NCBI RefSeq assembly: GCF_024281235.1
Contig: NZ_JAHWXY010000008.1
Location: 108,033-172,032, forward strand
Origin: Shinella daejeonensis
GTDB taxonomy: Bacteria; Pseudomonadota; Alphaproteobacteria; Rhizobiales; Rhizobiaceae
Length of the DNA: 64,000 nucleotides
Reading direction: 5' to 3'
Below are positions 57,376 to 64,000 of this stretch, piece by piece; the first letter of the stretch is position 1; every line of letters begins with the position of its first letter. The notes under the pieces are model-generated. The model searched no databases, was not told where the DNA came from, and saw nothing but the letters and a program-made list of their open reading frames with translations. Position numbers and translations under genes: made by a program.

Positions 57376-59012
57376 TCAGCTTCAGCATCGGCGGACACGC
57401 GGTGCCGCCGGTCGCGCAGCCGCTTCCATCCGTTCAGCAATTCCGATTGATCGGCCGCCGACAGGCCAAGGCCGCCAAGGGTGCGCCGCGTCTGCTGCTC
57501 AAGAACAGCGTCCATCGGCATTGTCCGCACGGCCTTGTCAAGCTCGGCAACCTTCGGCCGAACCTTCAGCGGCGGAGGGACTAGCAGCTTTTCAATCTCG
57601 GACGGCACCAATTCGAGGACGCCGCCGCCGTAGTGGCGGCCCTCAAGCTCCGCGCTAAGGGCCGTCAGCGCATTGAGGAAGCCATAAACGAATTGCTCGG
57701 CCGTGCCTTCCTTGAGGCTGACGCGGTAAGCCGTGTCCGTGGTGTAGGCGCGTAGCCGGTTGAGAATTAGCCGGGGCGTATCGTGGGACCGCTTCAGCAT
57801 TCCGATTTCAGTCGCATAGACTGACGGCACAGAATACCACGGGGACCGGATGCGGCACTTGTAACGGGTATGCAGGCTCTCTTTTTCGCCCTGCTCGATG
57901 TAGCGCTTGCCGGTGCGGCTTTTCTCAACGCCCCGGTCCTGAAACCATATGAAGTTGGTCGGCTTACCCTTGGTCGCATTTGCCCGGTGCTGGCGCTCGT
58001 CATAGACGACGCCGGGGCAATGCTCGCTGCGGCCGAACATCGGGTGCGCCCATTGCTGCAAGCCAAATTGCTCTACTGTTTCATCCTCGACCAGAAAGAA
58101 CTTGTTGGCCCCGGTGACGATTCCAACGTCAACCTCTGCCACGTCATCGAAGCGGCGAACCTCGCCGCTGTCTATCAGGCCGTCCAGCAGCGAACGGGTG
58201 GACGGCGACAATAGCGCCCGCGTCCATTTCCCGGCGACGGTCTTCCCGTTGATAGACTGCGGCGCTCTGAAAACGTCCTCGGGGTCCAGCTTCAGGAAGT
58301 TCCGGCCCTTCACGGGGTACATGCCAAGCCCTTCGGCGTGTTCGTCCGGGTGCGCCTTCTTCTCGACCATGAGCAGGACCGCGCCCTGAAGGGTGCCTTC
58401 AAACCACAATTCTTCTGGGTCGATGACGACTAGGCGGCTGGCGTTCGCGCCAAGATATGAGCGCAGCGATTGCGCATGTGTAACGTGGATGATCTCGGCC
58501 GGGACCACCATTGCAAGCCGTCCGCCCGGCCGCAGCAGGGCGAAGGACGCCAGAATGAACGGCACCCATGCGTTTGTGTGCTTCGTGAATTTACAACCAA
58601 GGGCAGAAAAGATGGTTTCGGCGCGACCTTGAAAAAGCGGCGGCAAATACTGATAGCGAATGAAGGGCGGATTGCCAAGAACGGCGTCGAACTGCTCCCG
58701 CTTGCCCTCAAGGGCTTCGCCAGCCCAACCTAGAAAATCGTCGCTACGGATTCCTACCTCGCGCAAGCCCGCTTGACGGGCGGCCTTGCTAGCCTTCTTC
58801 GCCTCGGCCGGGTCGATCTCGAAGCCGGTCACATGGGCGGTCGGAATCAGGTCCGCTATTGGCTTGAAAAAAACGCCGTCGCCGCAACTCGGTTCTAGAA
58901 TGTCGGTGGGGTCGTTGTGGCGCACCCACCGGACAAGGAAGGTTGCAAGGTCGGCGGGGGTGTAGTAGCCGCCGCGTAATTTTTGCTCGGTCTGAAACTC
59001 TTTGAAATTCAT
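57372..59012 (-). CDS. N6-adenine DNA methyltransferase (gamma class)
   Basis: A 546-residue Type II-like methyltransferase. Motif X is GGYYTPADLA (14-23), motif I ILEPSCGDGVFF (38-49), motif IV VLGNPPFIRY (111-120). The C-terminal half has the recognition-domain stretch VDVGIVTGANKFFLVE seen in Eco57I/TaqI-type enzymes. There is no attached nuclease domain, so cleavage would come from the neighbour. It starts by ATGA overlap with the small regulator-like gene upstream. The recognition sequence cannot be read. Confidence 0.9.
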   Translation of the reverse strand: MNFKEFQTEQKLRGGYYTPADLATFLVRWVRHNDPTDILEPSCGDGVFFKPIADLIPTAHVTGFEIDPAEAKKASKAARQAGLREVGIRSDDFLGWAGEALEGKREQFDAVLGNPPFIRYQYLPPLFQGRAETIFSALGCKFTKHTNAWVPFILASFALLRPGGRLAMVVPAEIIHVTHAQSLRSYLGANASRLVVIDPEELWFEGTLQGAVLLMVEKKAHPDEHAEGLGMYPVKGRNFLKLDPEDVFRAPQSINGKTVAGKWTRALLSPSTRSLLDGLIDSGEVRRFDDVAEVDVGIVTGANKFFLVEDETVEQFGLQQWAHPMFGRSEHCPGVVYDERQHRANATKGKPTNFIWFQDRGVEKSRTGKRYIEQGEKESLHTRYKCRIRSPWYSVPSVYATEIGMLKRSHDTPRLILNRLRAYTTDTAYRVSLKEGTAEQFVYGFLNALTALSAELEGRHYGGGVLELVPSEIEKLLVPPPLKVRPKVAELDKAVRTMPMDAVLEQQTRRTLGGLGLSAADQSELLNGWKRLRDRRHRVSADAEAD

Positions 59013-59200
59013 TGCCGAGGCTCCGCCTTCTGATTCTTAACGTCCGTTTTCCCGGCGGCCCTGTCCTTAACGTAGCTCTCCGCACACTGAATGAACCAGC
59101 GCTTGAGAGTCGAACTGTCCATTGCCAACGTGCTGTAGAGTCGCCGCTTCAGGTCTGGCTCGATCTCGATAACGACGCGGCCGGAATCGCCTTTGGTCAT
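59009..59200 (-). CDS. Small ribbon-helix-helix-like protein upstream of the methyltransferase
   Basis: A 63-residue protein. VVIEIEPDLKRRLYSTLAMDSSTLKRWF fits a short beta-strand followed by two helices, as in CopG/Arc-type DNA-binding proteins. Its stop overlaps the methyltransferase start, indicating one operon. It could control expression of the modification genes, as C-proteins do, or be the system's autoregulator; both are inference. Confidence 0.6.
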   Translation of the reverse strand: MTKGDSGRVVIEIEPDLKRRLYSTLAMDSSTLKRWFIQCAESYVKDRAAGKTDVKNQKAEPRQ

Positions 59201-59221
59201 GTGACGGGCCTTTGTGCTTTA

Positions 59222-59237
59222 TGTAACATAGGTGACA
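59222..59237. promoter_or_regulatory. Candidate operator ahead of the RHH-methyltransferase operon
   Basis: The near-palindrome TGTAACATAGGTGACA has half-sites TGTAAC / GTGACA and lies 22 bases upstream of the small regulator-like gene. Size and place suit autoregulation by a ribbon-helix-helix dimer. No experimental support exists. Confidence 0.35.
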
Positions 59238-59597
59238 TGATTTGCCCGGCTTGTCCACGCCATTCATAATGCGATTAGGCGCTTTATATCACTAACGACC
59301 CTCCGGCTCTCTACAGCGCAATGTGGAAGCGCGTTCGCCTCCGGGCCGGCGCGGCTGCCGCCGCGTCTCACCTGATCGTTAGGAAGAAGATTGCTAAGGG
59401 CGTCGCCCTCGCGCGGCGCAAGAAAACTCTCCGGCCTTTCGCGGCATAAACGGCCCGCTCCCCGCAAGCGGGTCCCCTCCATTTATTCCACGGTGCCAGA
59501 GACTTTTCCTGCGCCTTGCTACCCGTGGCTCGCCGCCGGGCAAGGGTTCAGGAGCGGCGCTTCGCTGCTCTGAACCCCAAACCCGAGGATCAGAGAC
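59238..59597. other. Intergenic region before ardA
   Basis: About 360 bases without a convincing gene. An imperfect hairpin with GGTTCA (59545-59550) and TGAACC (59571-59576) ends 21 bases ahead of the ardA start. Promoters for the divergent ardA and methyltransferase operons should lie here. Confidence 0.4.
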
Positions 59598-60128
59598 ATG
59601 ACCAACCTTTCCGACAGCAATCCCCGCATCTATGTCGCCTGCCTTGCCGCCTACAATAGCGGGTATCTGCATGGAGCTTGGATCGACGCAGATCAGGACG
59701 CGGACGAAATCAGGGACGAGATTGCGGCCATGCTCGCACGGTCCCCCATCGAGCACGCGGAGGAGTATGCCATCCACGACTATGACGGTTTCGAGGGCGT
59801 CACCATCAAGGAATATGCCGGCATCGACACCGTGGCGCGCATGGGCGCTTTCATCGCCGAGCATGGCGGGCTAGGCGCTGGCCTGCTGGACCAGTGCGAC
59901 GATGATATTGACCAAGCCGAAGCCGCCTTGCAGGACTGCTATCACGGCCAGTTCGCCAGCCTTGCCGACTTCATGGAGGACTTGACCGCTGAAAGCGGCA
60001 TCACGACCCCCGAGGCGCTATGCTACTACATTGATTGGAAAGCAATGGCCCGTGACGCTGAAATGAACGGCGAGTTTTTCACAGTCAAAACCGCACATGG
60101 CGAGGTGCATGTGTTTTCCAGCCAGTGA
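59598..60128 (+). CDS. ardA: Anti-restriction protein ArdA
   Basis: A 176-residue DNA-mimic protein that blocks Type I restriction enzymes during conjugative entry. It is very acidic (DADQDADEIRDEI, DDDIDQAEAAL) and has the family's IYVACLAAYNSGYLHGAWIDA opening spread and EYAIHDYDGF motif. GAGGATCAGAGAC precedes the start. It is carried next to a restriction-like gene set and ahead of the transfer-control genes, as on many conjugative elements. Confidence 0.93.
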   Translation: MTNLSDSNPRIYVACLAAYNSGYLHGAWIDADQDADEIRDEIAAMLARSPIEHAEEYAIHDYDGFEGVTIKEYAGIDTVARMGAFIAEHGGLGAGLLDQCDDDIDQAEAALQDCYHGQFASLADFMEDLTAESGITTPEALCYYIDWKAMARDAEMNGEFFTVKTAHGEVHVFSSQ

Positions 60129-60326
60129 ACGCTGGAGCGCCTTGCCCGCACTTTTGCGGGCGGGCGTCTCGCAGAATCATCAAAATATTGTTAAGCAGAC
60201 AATAACCACGAATGATCGTGTTAGCCGCTCAAGGTATCTGCTTTAAGCGGCTTCTATATTTCTAGCGATCTTTGAACCTCTAAGGGCTGGGCTGCCTTGC
60301 GCGCCCCAGCTTTGGGAGGTGACGCC

Positions 60327-60542
60327 ATGCTAAGCATCGACTGGCGTTCGCCGGCGGCATACAGGCACGCGAAGCATATTCCGGCCGCCGGTTTCGCTTG
60401 GGAATATTTGCGCCGGAATGACGATTATCGTCATGAGTTCCAGACTATCGCACTGACCGGGGAACCATCCGGCCGTGACCTTGAAGCGTTTGCGGATCGC
60501 TGGGGTTTGCGATTTCCCATGCGATCCCGACGCGCCGCATGA
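60327..60542 (+). CDS. fseA: FseA-type activator, zero-frame part (DUF6499)
   Basis: A 71-residue zero-frame product from ATG 60327 after GGGAGGTGACGCC. It carries the DUF6499 domain (IDWRSPAAYRHAKHIPAAGFAWEYLRRNDDYR across its first 40 residues) and ends at 60542. In ICEMlSymR7A the FseA activator of excision joins DUF6499 and DUF2285 through programmed +1 frameshifting. Here the DUF2285 part lies in the +1 frame, overlapping this end. The unshifted product would be inactive. Confidence 0.82.
   Translation: MLSIDWRSPAAYRHAKHIPAAGFAWEYLRRNDDYRHEFQTIALTGEPSGRDLEAFADRWGLRFPMRSRRAA
60513..60521 (+). other. Probable +1 ribosomal frameshift site (TTT CCC ATG)
   Basis: In the zero frame the codons are TTT (60513-15), CCC (60516-18), ATG. 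Slipping the proline tRNA from CCC to CCA skips A60519 and enters the +1 frame at TGC (60520). This joins LRFP to CDPDAPHDRL without loss. The zero-frame stop TGA is only seven codons further on. Related elements use the same strategy. Confidence 0.7.
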
Positions 60543-61107
60543 TCGGCTGCCGCCAATCTGGAGCCCGAGCCTTCATCCTCAAGCGGTGATGCTCTCGCCG
60601 GTCGAGCATAAGGGTGGCGACACCGAACCAATATTGACGCTGGCCCATCTCTCCGACCTCGACATGCGCCGTGCTGCCGATGGCTGGCACGGCATCTGGC
60701 AGGTGGATGGTGTCTCACATCAATTCTGGCTGCCCGAGGCGGTGTCGGACTCGGGTGCCTTCGCCGCCACGCTACCGATGGATAATTTTCTGGAGCTTCG
60801 CGCTCACGCCGCCCGCCGTTTCTGGCGATCCCTCAATGGTCGCGCACCCGGCCCCGACTTCCGGGCCGTTCCCGCCCAGCTCCGGCAATGGCATATCCTG
60901 TCCCTGCGCGCGCTCGACGCGCGGTTGCACGGCGAAAGCTATCGCACGATCGCCGAAGTCCTTCTCGGCTTTCGCGGCAGCAAGGAGGATTTCGAGAATG
61001 ACCCGCGCAAAAACAAGGCCCGCCGCCTAGTCGCTCACGGTATTAAAATGATGCTCGGCGGCTATCGCCTGTTGCTCCACTATCCAATCAGGCCCAACAA
61101 GCGTTGA
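60520..61107 (+). CDS. fseA: FseA-type activator, +1-frame part (DUF2285)
   Basis: 195 residues in the +1 frame, giving a 259-residue fusion with the DUF6499 part. The DUF2285 extended-turn helix-turn-helix lies at the end: LRALDARLHGESYRTIAEVLLG, then RRLVAHGIKMMLGGY. Upstream is a W-rich beta domain (WHGIWQVDGVSHQFWLPE). No ribosome-binding site supports separate translation; the nearest starts are internal GTG/ATG codons. It should bind the excisionase-gene promoter and start element excision. Confidence 0.82.
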   Translation, partial: CDPDAPHDRLPPIWSPSLHPQAVMLSPVEHKGGDTEPILTLAHLSDLDMRRAADGWHGIWQVDGVSHQFWLPEAVSDSGAFAATLPMDNFLELRAHAARRFWRSLNGRAPGPDFRAVPAQLRQWHILSLRALDARLHGESYRTIAEVLLGFRGSKEDFENDPRKNKARRLVAHGIKMMLGGYRLLLHYPIRPNKR

Positions 61108-61344
61108 TCATTCCGAGCACCATCTTGTTGTATGTCGCAAATTTTCTGCCAACTGCAACAATGACGTGCGACACGAAAAAGGCTGGAAAATCGGCCTTCC
61201 GAGAAGTGAATTTACGCGACAACTTCGGTAGAGATTGGTTAGAAAGCTAACATAATACAAAGCCGACGTACGACTGACTAAAATTGTTGGGCAATCCACG
61301 ATTTCGCACCGACCAACTCGAAATTTCTTTTGAGAACATTTGCT

Positions 61345-61893
61345 ATGGCTTTACTAAAGACGGCGCGTTTGACGCTCAGTCCTTGCACCCCGGTGGATCG
61401 CATCGACTTCATCCAGCTAGAGCTTGACCCAGAAGTGATGCGGTTTCTCAACAATGGCGCGGTTGATCATGACAGGGCCGATCCGGCGACCGCGCCGTTT
61501 CTCATGCCAAGAGGGACCGAGCCGAACGTCTGGACGGCGCGACGCAATGTGGATGACGAGTTCGTCGGCTGGTTCTGCTTGTTGCCGAAAGTGAAGACGG
61601 TAGCTGAAATTGGATATCGACTACGCCGGGAAGCTTGGGGTCAGGGGCTGGCATCTGAAGGCGCGTCGGCTCTCATCAGTTGGGGCTTCGAGGTCGCCGG
61701 GTATGATAAAATTGTGGCCAATACAATGGCGGTCAACCAAGGGTCGCGCCGTGTAATGGAGAAGATTGGCATGAAACACACGCGGACGGATTTCTTGGAT
61801 TTTCCCGACCCTATACCTGGCACTGAGCACGGCGAGGTAACGTATGAGCTGACCTGTTCAGAGTCCCGAAACTTGCGACACAAAGCAAACTGA
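61345..61893 (+). CDS. GNAT acetyltransferase, RimJ/RimL-like
   Basis: A 182-residue acetyltransferase. Recognition stretches are TARLTLSPCTPVD at the front, the acetyl-CoA loop IGYRLRREAWGQGLASEGASAL and the tail VNQGSRRVMEKIGMKHTRTDF. The start is ATG at 61345; TTG 61330 is less likely. It lies between the two DUF2285 genes, and may be cargo. The substrate is unknown. Confidence 0.82.
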   Translation: MALLKTARLTLSPCTPVDRIDFIQLELDPEVMRFLNNGAVDHDRADPATAPFLMPRGTEPNVWTARRNVDDEFVGWFCLLPKVKTVAEIGYRLRREAWGQGLASEGASALISWGFEVAGYDKIVANTMAVNQGSRRVMEKIGMKHTRTDFLDFPDPIPGTEHGEVTYELTCSESRNLRHKAN

Positions 61894-61906
61894 AAACCGC
61901 CGATGC

Positions 61907-62194
61907 TCACGCCTTGTTAGCTGCCGCCTGTTCCAGAATCTTCCTATAGCCCTCATGCGAAAGCCATTGCGCGCGTTCGAGATGGCTTTGCCAGCAACGA
62001 TAGGTCCGAAGTTCCTCGGCAACCGGATCGCGGTGCAGCACGATCCGCGCGACTTCCATCCAGTCCGCACCTTCTGCCTTCGCATCCAGTAAGCGCAGAT
62101 AGGTCACGAAATGCCGTTCGTCATAGACGGTTATGGTGTCGCCGGTCGGCGCTTCATCGTCCACATCGGGATCGAGTTCGACGGGAACCCGCAT
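61907..62194 (-). CDS. QseM-like DUF2285 antiactivator
   Basis: A 95-residue acidic protein (VELDPDVDDEAPTGD near the start). Its body, YLRLLDAKAEGADWMEVARI, aligns by eye with the FseA end (LRALDARLHGESYRTIAEVL), and it lacks DUF6499. QseM of ICEMlSymR7A has this build and blocks FseA by binding its DUF6499 domain, so an antiactivator role is expected. The start at 62194 has AAGGGG upstream; 62200 and 62209 are alternatives. It is divergent from the excisionase-like gene. Confidence 0.72.
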   Translation of the reverse strand: MRVPVELDPDVDDEAPTGDTITVYDERHFVTYLRLLDAKAEGADWMEVARIVLHRDPVAEELRTYRCWQSHLERAQWLSHEGYRKILEQAAANKA

Positions 62195-62654
62195 CGCCAT
62201 CCCCTTCATCTGGAGAGAGCCTTGCTTGCGGTGCGCCCCCGCAAATGGCCCCTCTACCTGGTGATCGGGGAGTTAGTAACCGTGACTAGACGGCCCTATG
62301 ACCTTTGGGCGGGTAGCCTTGGACATACGCCATAGGCTCCCCGACCATAGGTTCGAGGATCGTGGTGCCGTCACGGCCGACACCAACCGCTAGTCAGGGG
62401 TTACTACGCCCCAGAGCAGCGCGTCTGCTCCACCCACAATCTTAGCCGAGCTGCGCGCGAATGTCTTTGCCTTTTCGGCGCATCGCGGCACGGGATGCTG
62501 AAATCCCTCATCTATTGGCCGCGCACCGCCCCTTGAGGGGGTGCCGCCAGCGCATAGACGCAAATGCGGCACGCTACGCGCCGCCGGTCTCTCGCCATGT
62601 TTCGCCACAGTCCGCTGCCGCCCTCGGCAGCCCAATCCCGACTGGAGGTGATCC
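62195..62654. promoter_or_regulatory. Control region between the antiactivator and excisionase-like genes
   Basis: This 460-base gap has interleaved inverted repeats: TCGGGGAG (62265) with CTCCCCGA (62337), and TAGTAACCGTGACTAG (62274) with CTAGTCAGGGGTTACTA (62390). CCATAGG also recurs directly (62330, 62345). It probably holds the divergent promoters and activator sites; an origin or attachment-related role is possible. Confidence 0.45.
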
Positions 62655-62924
62655 ATGCCCAACCCACTTGCGGGCCTGCCGCCGCGCCTGTTGCGCACCA
62701 AGGAAGCCGCGCGCTTCCTCGGCATATCCATCCGCACCCTTGAGAAGCATCGCACCTATGGCACCGGGCCGACCTATCGCAAAGTCGGCGGTCGCGTCCT
62801 CTACACCGTCCGCGATCTGGAAGACTGGAGCGCGGCGGGCGAGCGCAAATCCACCCGCGACAAGACCGCCGGCACCGTCTTTCCCGCGCGTCCGCTTACG
62901 CCCGAAGAACGGGGCGACTGCTAG
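62655..62924 (+). CDS. Excisionase-like HTH protein (RdfS/AlpA type)
   Basis: An 89-residue MerR/AlpA-like winged helix: LLRTKEAARFLGISIRTLEKHRTYG and GPTYRKVGGRVLYTVRDLEDW are the usual two blocks. Recombination directionality factors such as RdfS have this fold, and RdfS is the known target of FseA. The start follows GGAGGTG. Its TAG is directly followed by the repA ATG, so both share a transcript. It could also be a repA regulator. Confidence 0.7.
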   Translation: MPNPLAGLPPRLLRTKEAARFLGISIRTLEKHRTYGTGPTYRKVGGRVLYTVRDLEDWSAAGERKSTRDKTAGTVFPARPLTPEERGDC

Positions 62925-64000
62925 ATGCTGCGCGAGGACGACCACGACCCCGCACAGCCGACCGAGGACAGCGAGCGCAGCCGCCTAGACCCCTTCGTGG
63001 TCGCAACCGGCGACGCGCCGCCGCGCGACCAGCGCGACTTGATGGAACGGCCGTTCTTCTCGCTGGCGAAGACCCCGCGCACCAAGCCGATTCTTTACAA
63101 GGCCGCCGACATAGAGGTGCAGGTGTTCGGGATGCCCGAGCACGGCATGGCGACCATATGGGACGCCGATGTGCTGATATGGGCGGCCTCGCAGATCGTT
63201 GCGGCCGAGAACAACGGCCTCACCACTTCGCGCTTTGTCCGGTTTACGCCTTACCATCTGTTGCGCGCCATCGGGCGGCCGACCGGCAATCATCAATACC
63301 GGCTTCTGAAAGCCGCGCTCGCACGGCTGCAATCGACCGTCATCGCCACCACCATCCGCAACGGCCCGCATTGGCGTCGCCGGCAATTCTCATGGATCAA
63401 CGAGTGGGAGGAAATGACGACGCGCGCCGGCCGCGTCGAGGGCATGGAGTTCGTCCTGCCCGAATGGTTCTACAACAGCGTCATCGACCGTTCGCTGGTC
63501 CTGACCATCGACCCGGCCTATTTCCGCCTGACTGGCGGCATCGAGCGATGGCTTTACCGCGTCGCCCGAAAGCACGCCGGGCACCAGCGCCACGGCTGGG
63601 TTTTCGAGGTCGCGCACCTCCACCAGAAATCCGGCAGCCTCGCCCGGCCGTCCGACTTCGCGCTCGACCTGCGCCGGATCGCGGCCCGCCAGCAACTTCC
63701 CGGCTACCTGCTCCAGATCGAGCGGGAAGACGGCCGCGAACTGCTGCGCATCCGCCCCGAAAGCTCATCAACAGGCACTGTTGATAACCCTGTTAATGCC
63801 ATCGGCAGATCAGGCGCACGGGGTATCGGCACATCAGGCGCAGCACTATCGGCAGATCAGGCGCACGAACCGCAGCTACCGCTTTGGCCTGAAACGCGGA
63901 ATCCGACCGCTAACTTATCTAACAGAGAATCTTCTTTAACTGTTTCTGTGGGTGTGAAGCACGCGCCCAGTGCCACCCGCGATCATCTTGCCAATGATCC
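62925..64000 (+). CDS. repA: Replication initiator protein A, 3' end cut by window
   Basis: At least 358 residues of an RPA-family plasmid initiator. Typical blocks are RDQRDLMERPFFSLAKTPR, GMATIWDADVLIWAASQIV and FTPYHLLRAIGRPTGNHQY, then EFVLPEWFYNSVIDRSLVLTIDPAYFRLTGGIERWLYRVARKHAG. It suggests that the element replicates at least transiently after excision. A ParA gene usually follows, beyond the window. Iteron-like repeats lie inside its 3' part. Confidence 0.88.
   Translation, partial: MLREDDHDPAQPTEDSERSRLDPFVVATGDAPPRDQRDLMERPFFSLAKTPRTKPILYKAADIEVQVFGMPEHGMATIWDADVLIWAASQIVAAENNGLTTSRFVRFTPYHLLRAIGRPTGNHQYRLLKAALARLQSTVIATTIRNGPHWRRRQFSWINEWEEMTTRAGRVEGMEFVLPEWFYNSVIDRSLVLTIDPAYFRLTGGIERWLYRVARKHAGHQRHGWVFEVAHLHQKSGSLARPSDFALDLRRIAARQQLPGYLLQIEREDGRELLRIRPESSSTGTVDNPVNAIGRSGARGIGTSGAALSADQAHEPQLPLWPETRNPTANLSNRESSLTVSVGVKHAPSATRDHLAND
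63801..63865 (+). repeat. Three iteron-like direct repeats inside repA
   Basis: ATCGGCA(g/c)ATCAGGCGCA occurs at 63801, 63825 and 63848, with the middle copy differing at one base. Spacing is 24 and 23 bases, about two helical turns. Copies one and two are read in one codon frame and copy three in another, so protein constraint does not explain them. They could bind RepA as an intragenic origin. Confidence 0.65.

Noticed and set aside
60475..61107. DUF2285 frame as an independent gene starting at GTG 60475
   Set aside because: That start has no ribosome-binding site and lies inside the upstream frame, and the family is known as a DUF6499-DUF2285 fusion made by frameshifting.
63801..63865. 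Short CRISPR array
   Set aside because: Repeats are 18 bases with 5-6 base gaps, lie inside repA and no cas gene is present; iterons fit better.

Overview
The window is a high-GC alphaproteobacterial chromosome segment, most likely Rhizobiaceae (Rhizobium/Ensifer/Shinella-like). Evidence is the gene content and order (mgsA-glk-dapB-gpmA, yejABEF, a cpa/tad pilus locus, a deo/BMP nucleoside cluster), the rhizobial codon style, and an intergenic repeat of a kind common in that family. No 16S or other species marker is present, so genus is inferred.

Positions 1-43,800 look like ordinary core chromosome. 1-10,400 holds a truncated chemoreceptor, an EI24/CysZ-like membrane protein, nth, a DUF2244 protein, an Ada-type methyltransferase, then a leftward run gpmA, dapB, MsbA-like ABC exporter, glk, mgsA and mepA. 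10,500-16,400 is the YejABEF peptide importer. 16,400-20,050 holds ghrA, an NlpC/P60 peptidase, a MarR regulator and an M17 aminopeptidase. 20,180-32,070 is a full tad pilus locus: pilA, cpaA, cpaB, cpaC, cpaD, cpaE, cpaF, tadB and tadC run leftward, tadD faces them, and a lone secretin N-domain protein plus two TadE-like proteins run rightward. 32,170-42,560 is nucleoside salvage and uptake: deoB, upp, deoA, purine nucleoside phosphorylase, cdd and a BMP-type ABC importer. msrA and a small membrane protein follow.

A tRNA-Ser(GGA) gene at 44,026-44,115 marks an abrupt change. From there to the right edge the DNA is accessory: lower or mixed GC, no core genes, defence genes, antibiotic resistance and mobile-element control genes. 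I read it as a genomic island, probably an ICE or integrated plasmid. It runs past the right edge, and no element integrase is seen.

Island contents in order: (1) a 752-residue protein with a restriction-endonuclease-like N-terminus and a PIN-like C-terminal half; (2) two coupled unknown genes; (3) a PHP-plus-ATPase (TrlF-type) gene split in two by a 4.36 kb class 1 integron segment (intI1, PcW, aadA1 cassette, qacEdelta1, sul1, orf5); (4) a PLD-family nuclease convergent with an adenine methyltransferase led by a small ribbon-helix-helix-like gene; (5) the anti-restriction gene ardA; (6) an FseA-type activator split over two frames at TTT-CCC-A, a QseM-like DUF2285 antiactivator, an excisionase-like HTH protein and a RepA initiator carrying iteron-like repeats.

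The most interesting points are the two-nuclease protein beside the tRNA, the possible four-gene defence module (RHH, methyltransferase, PLD nuclease, PHP-ATPase) that was broken by the resistance integron, and the probable programmed +1 frameshift controlling element transfer.
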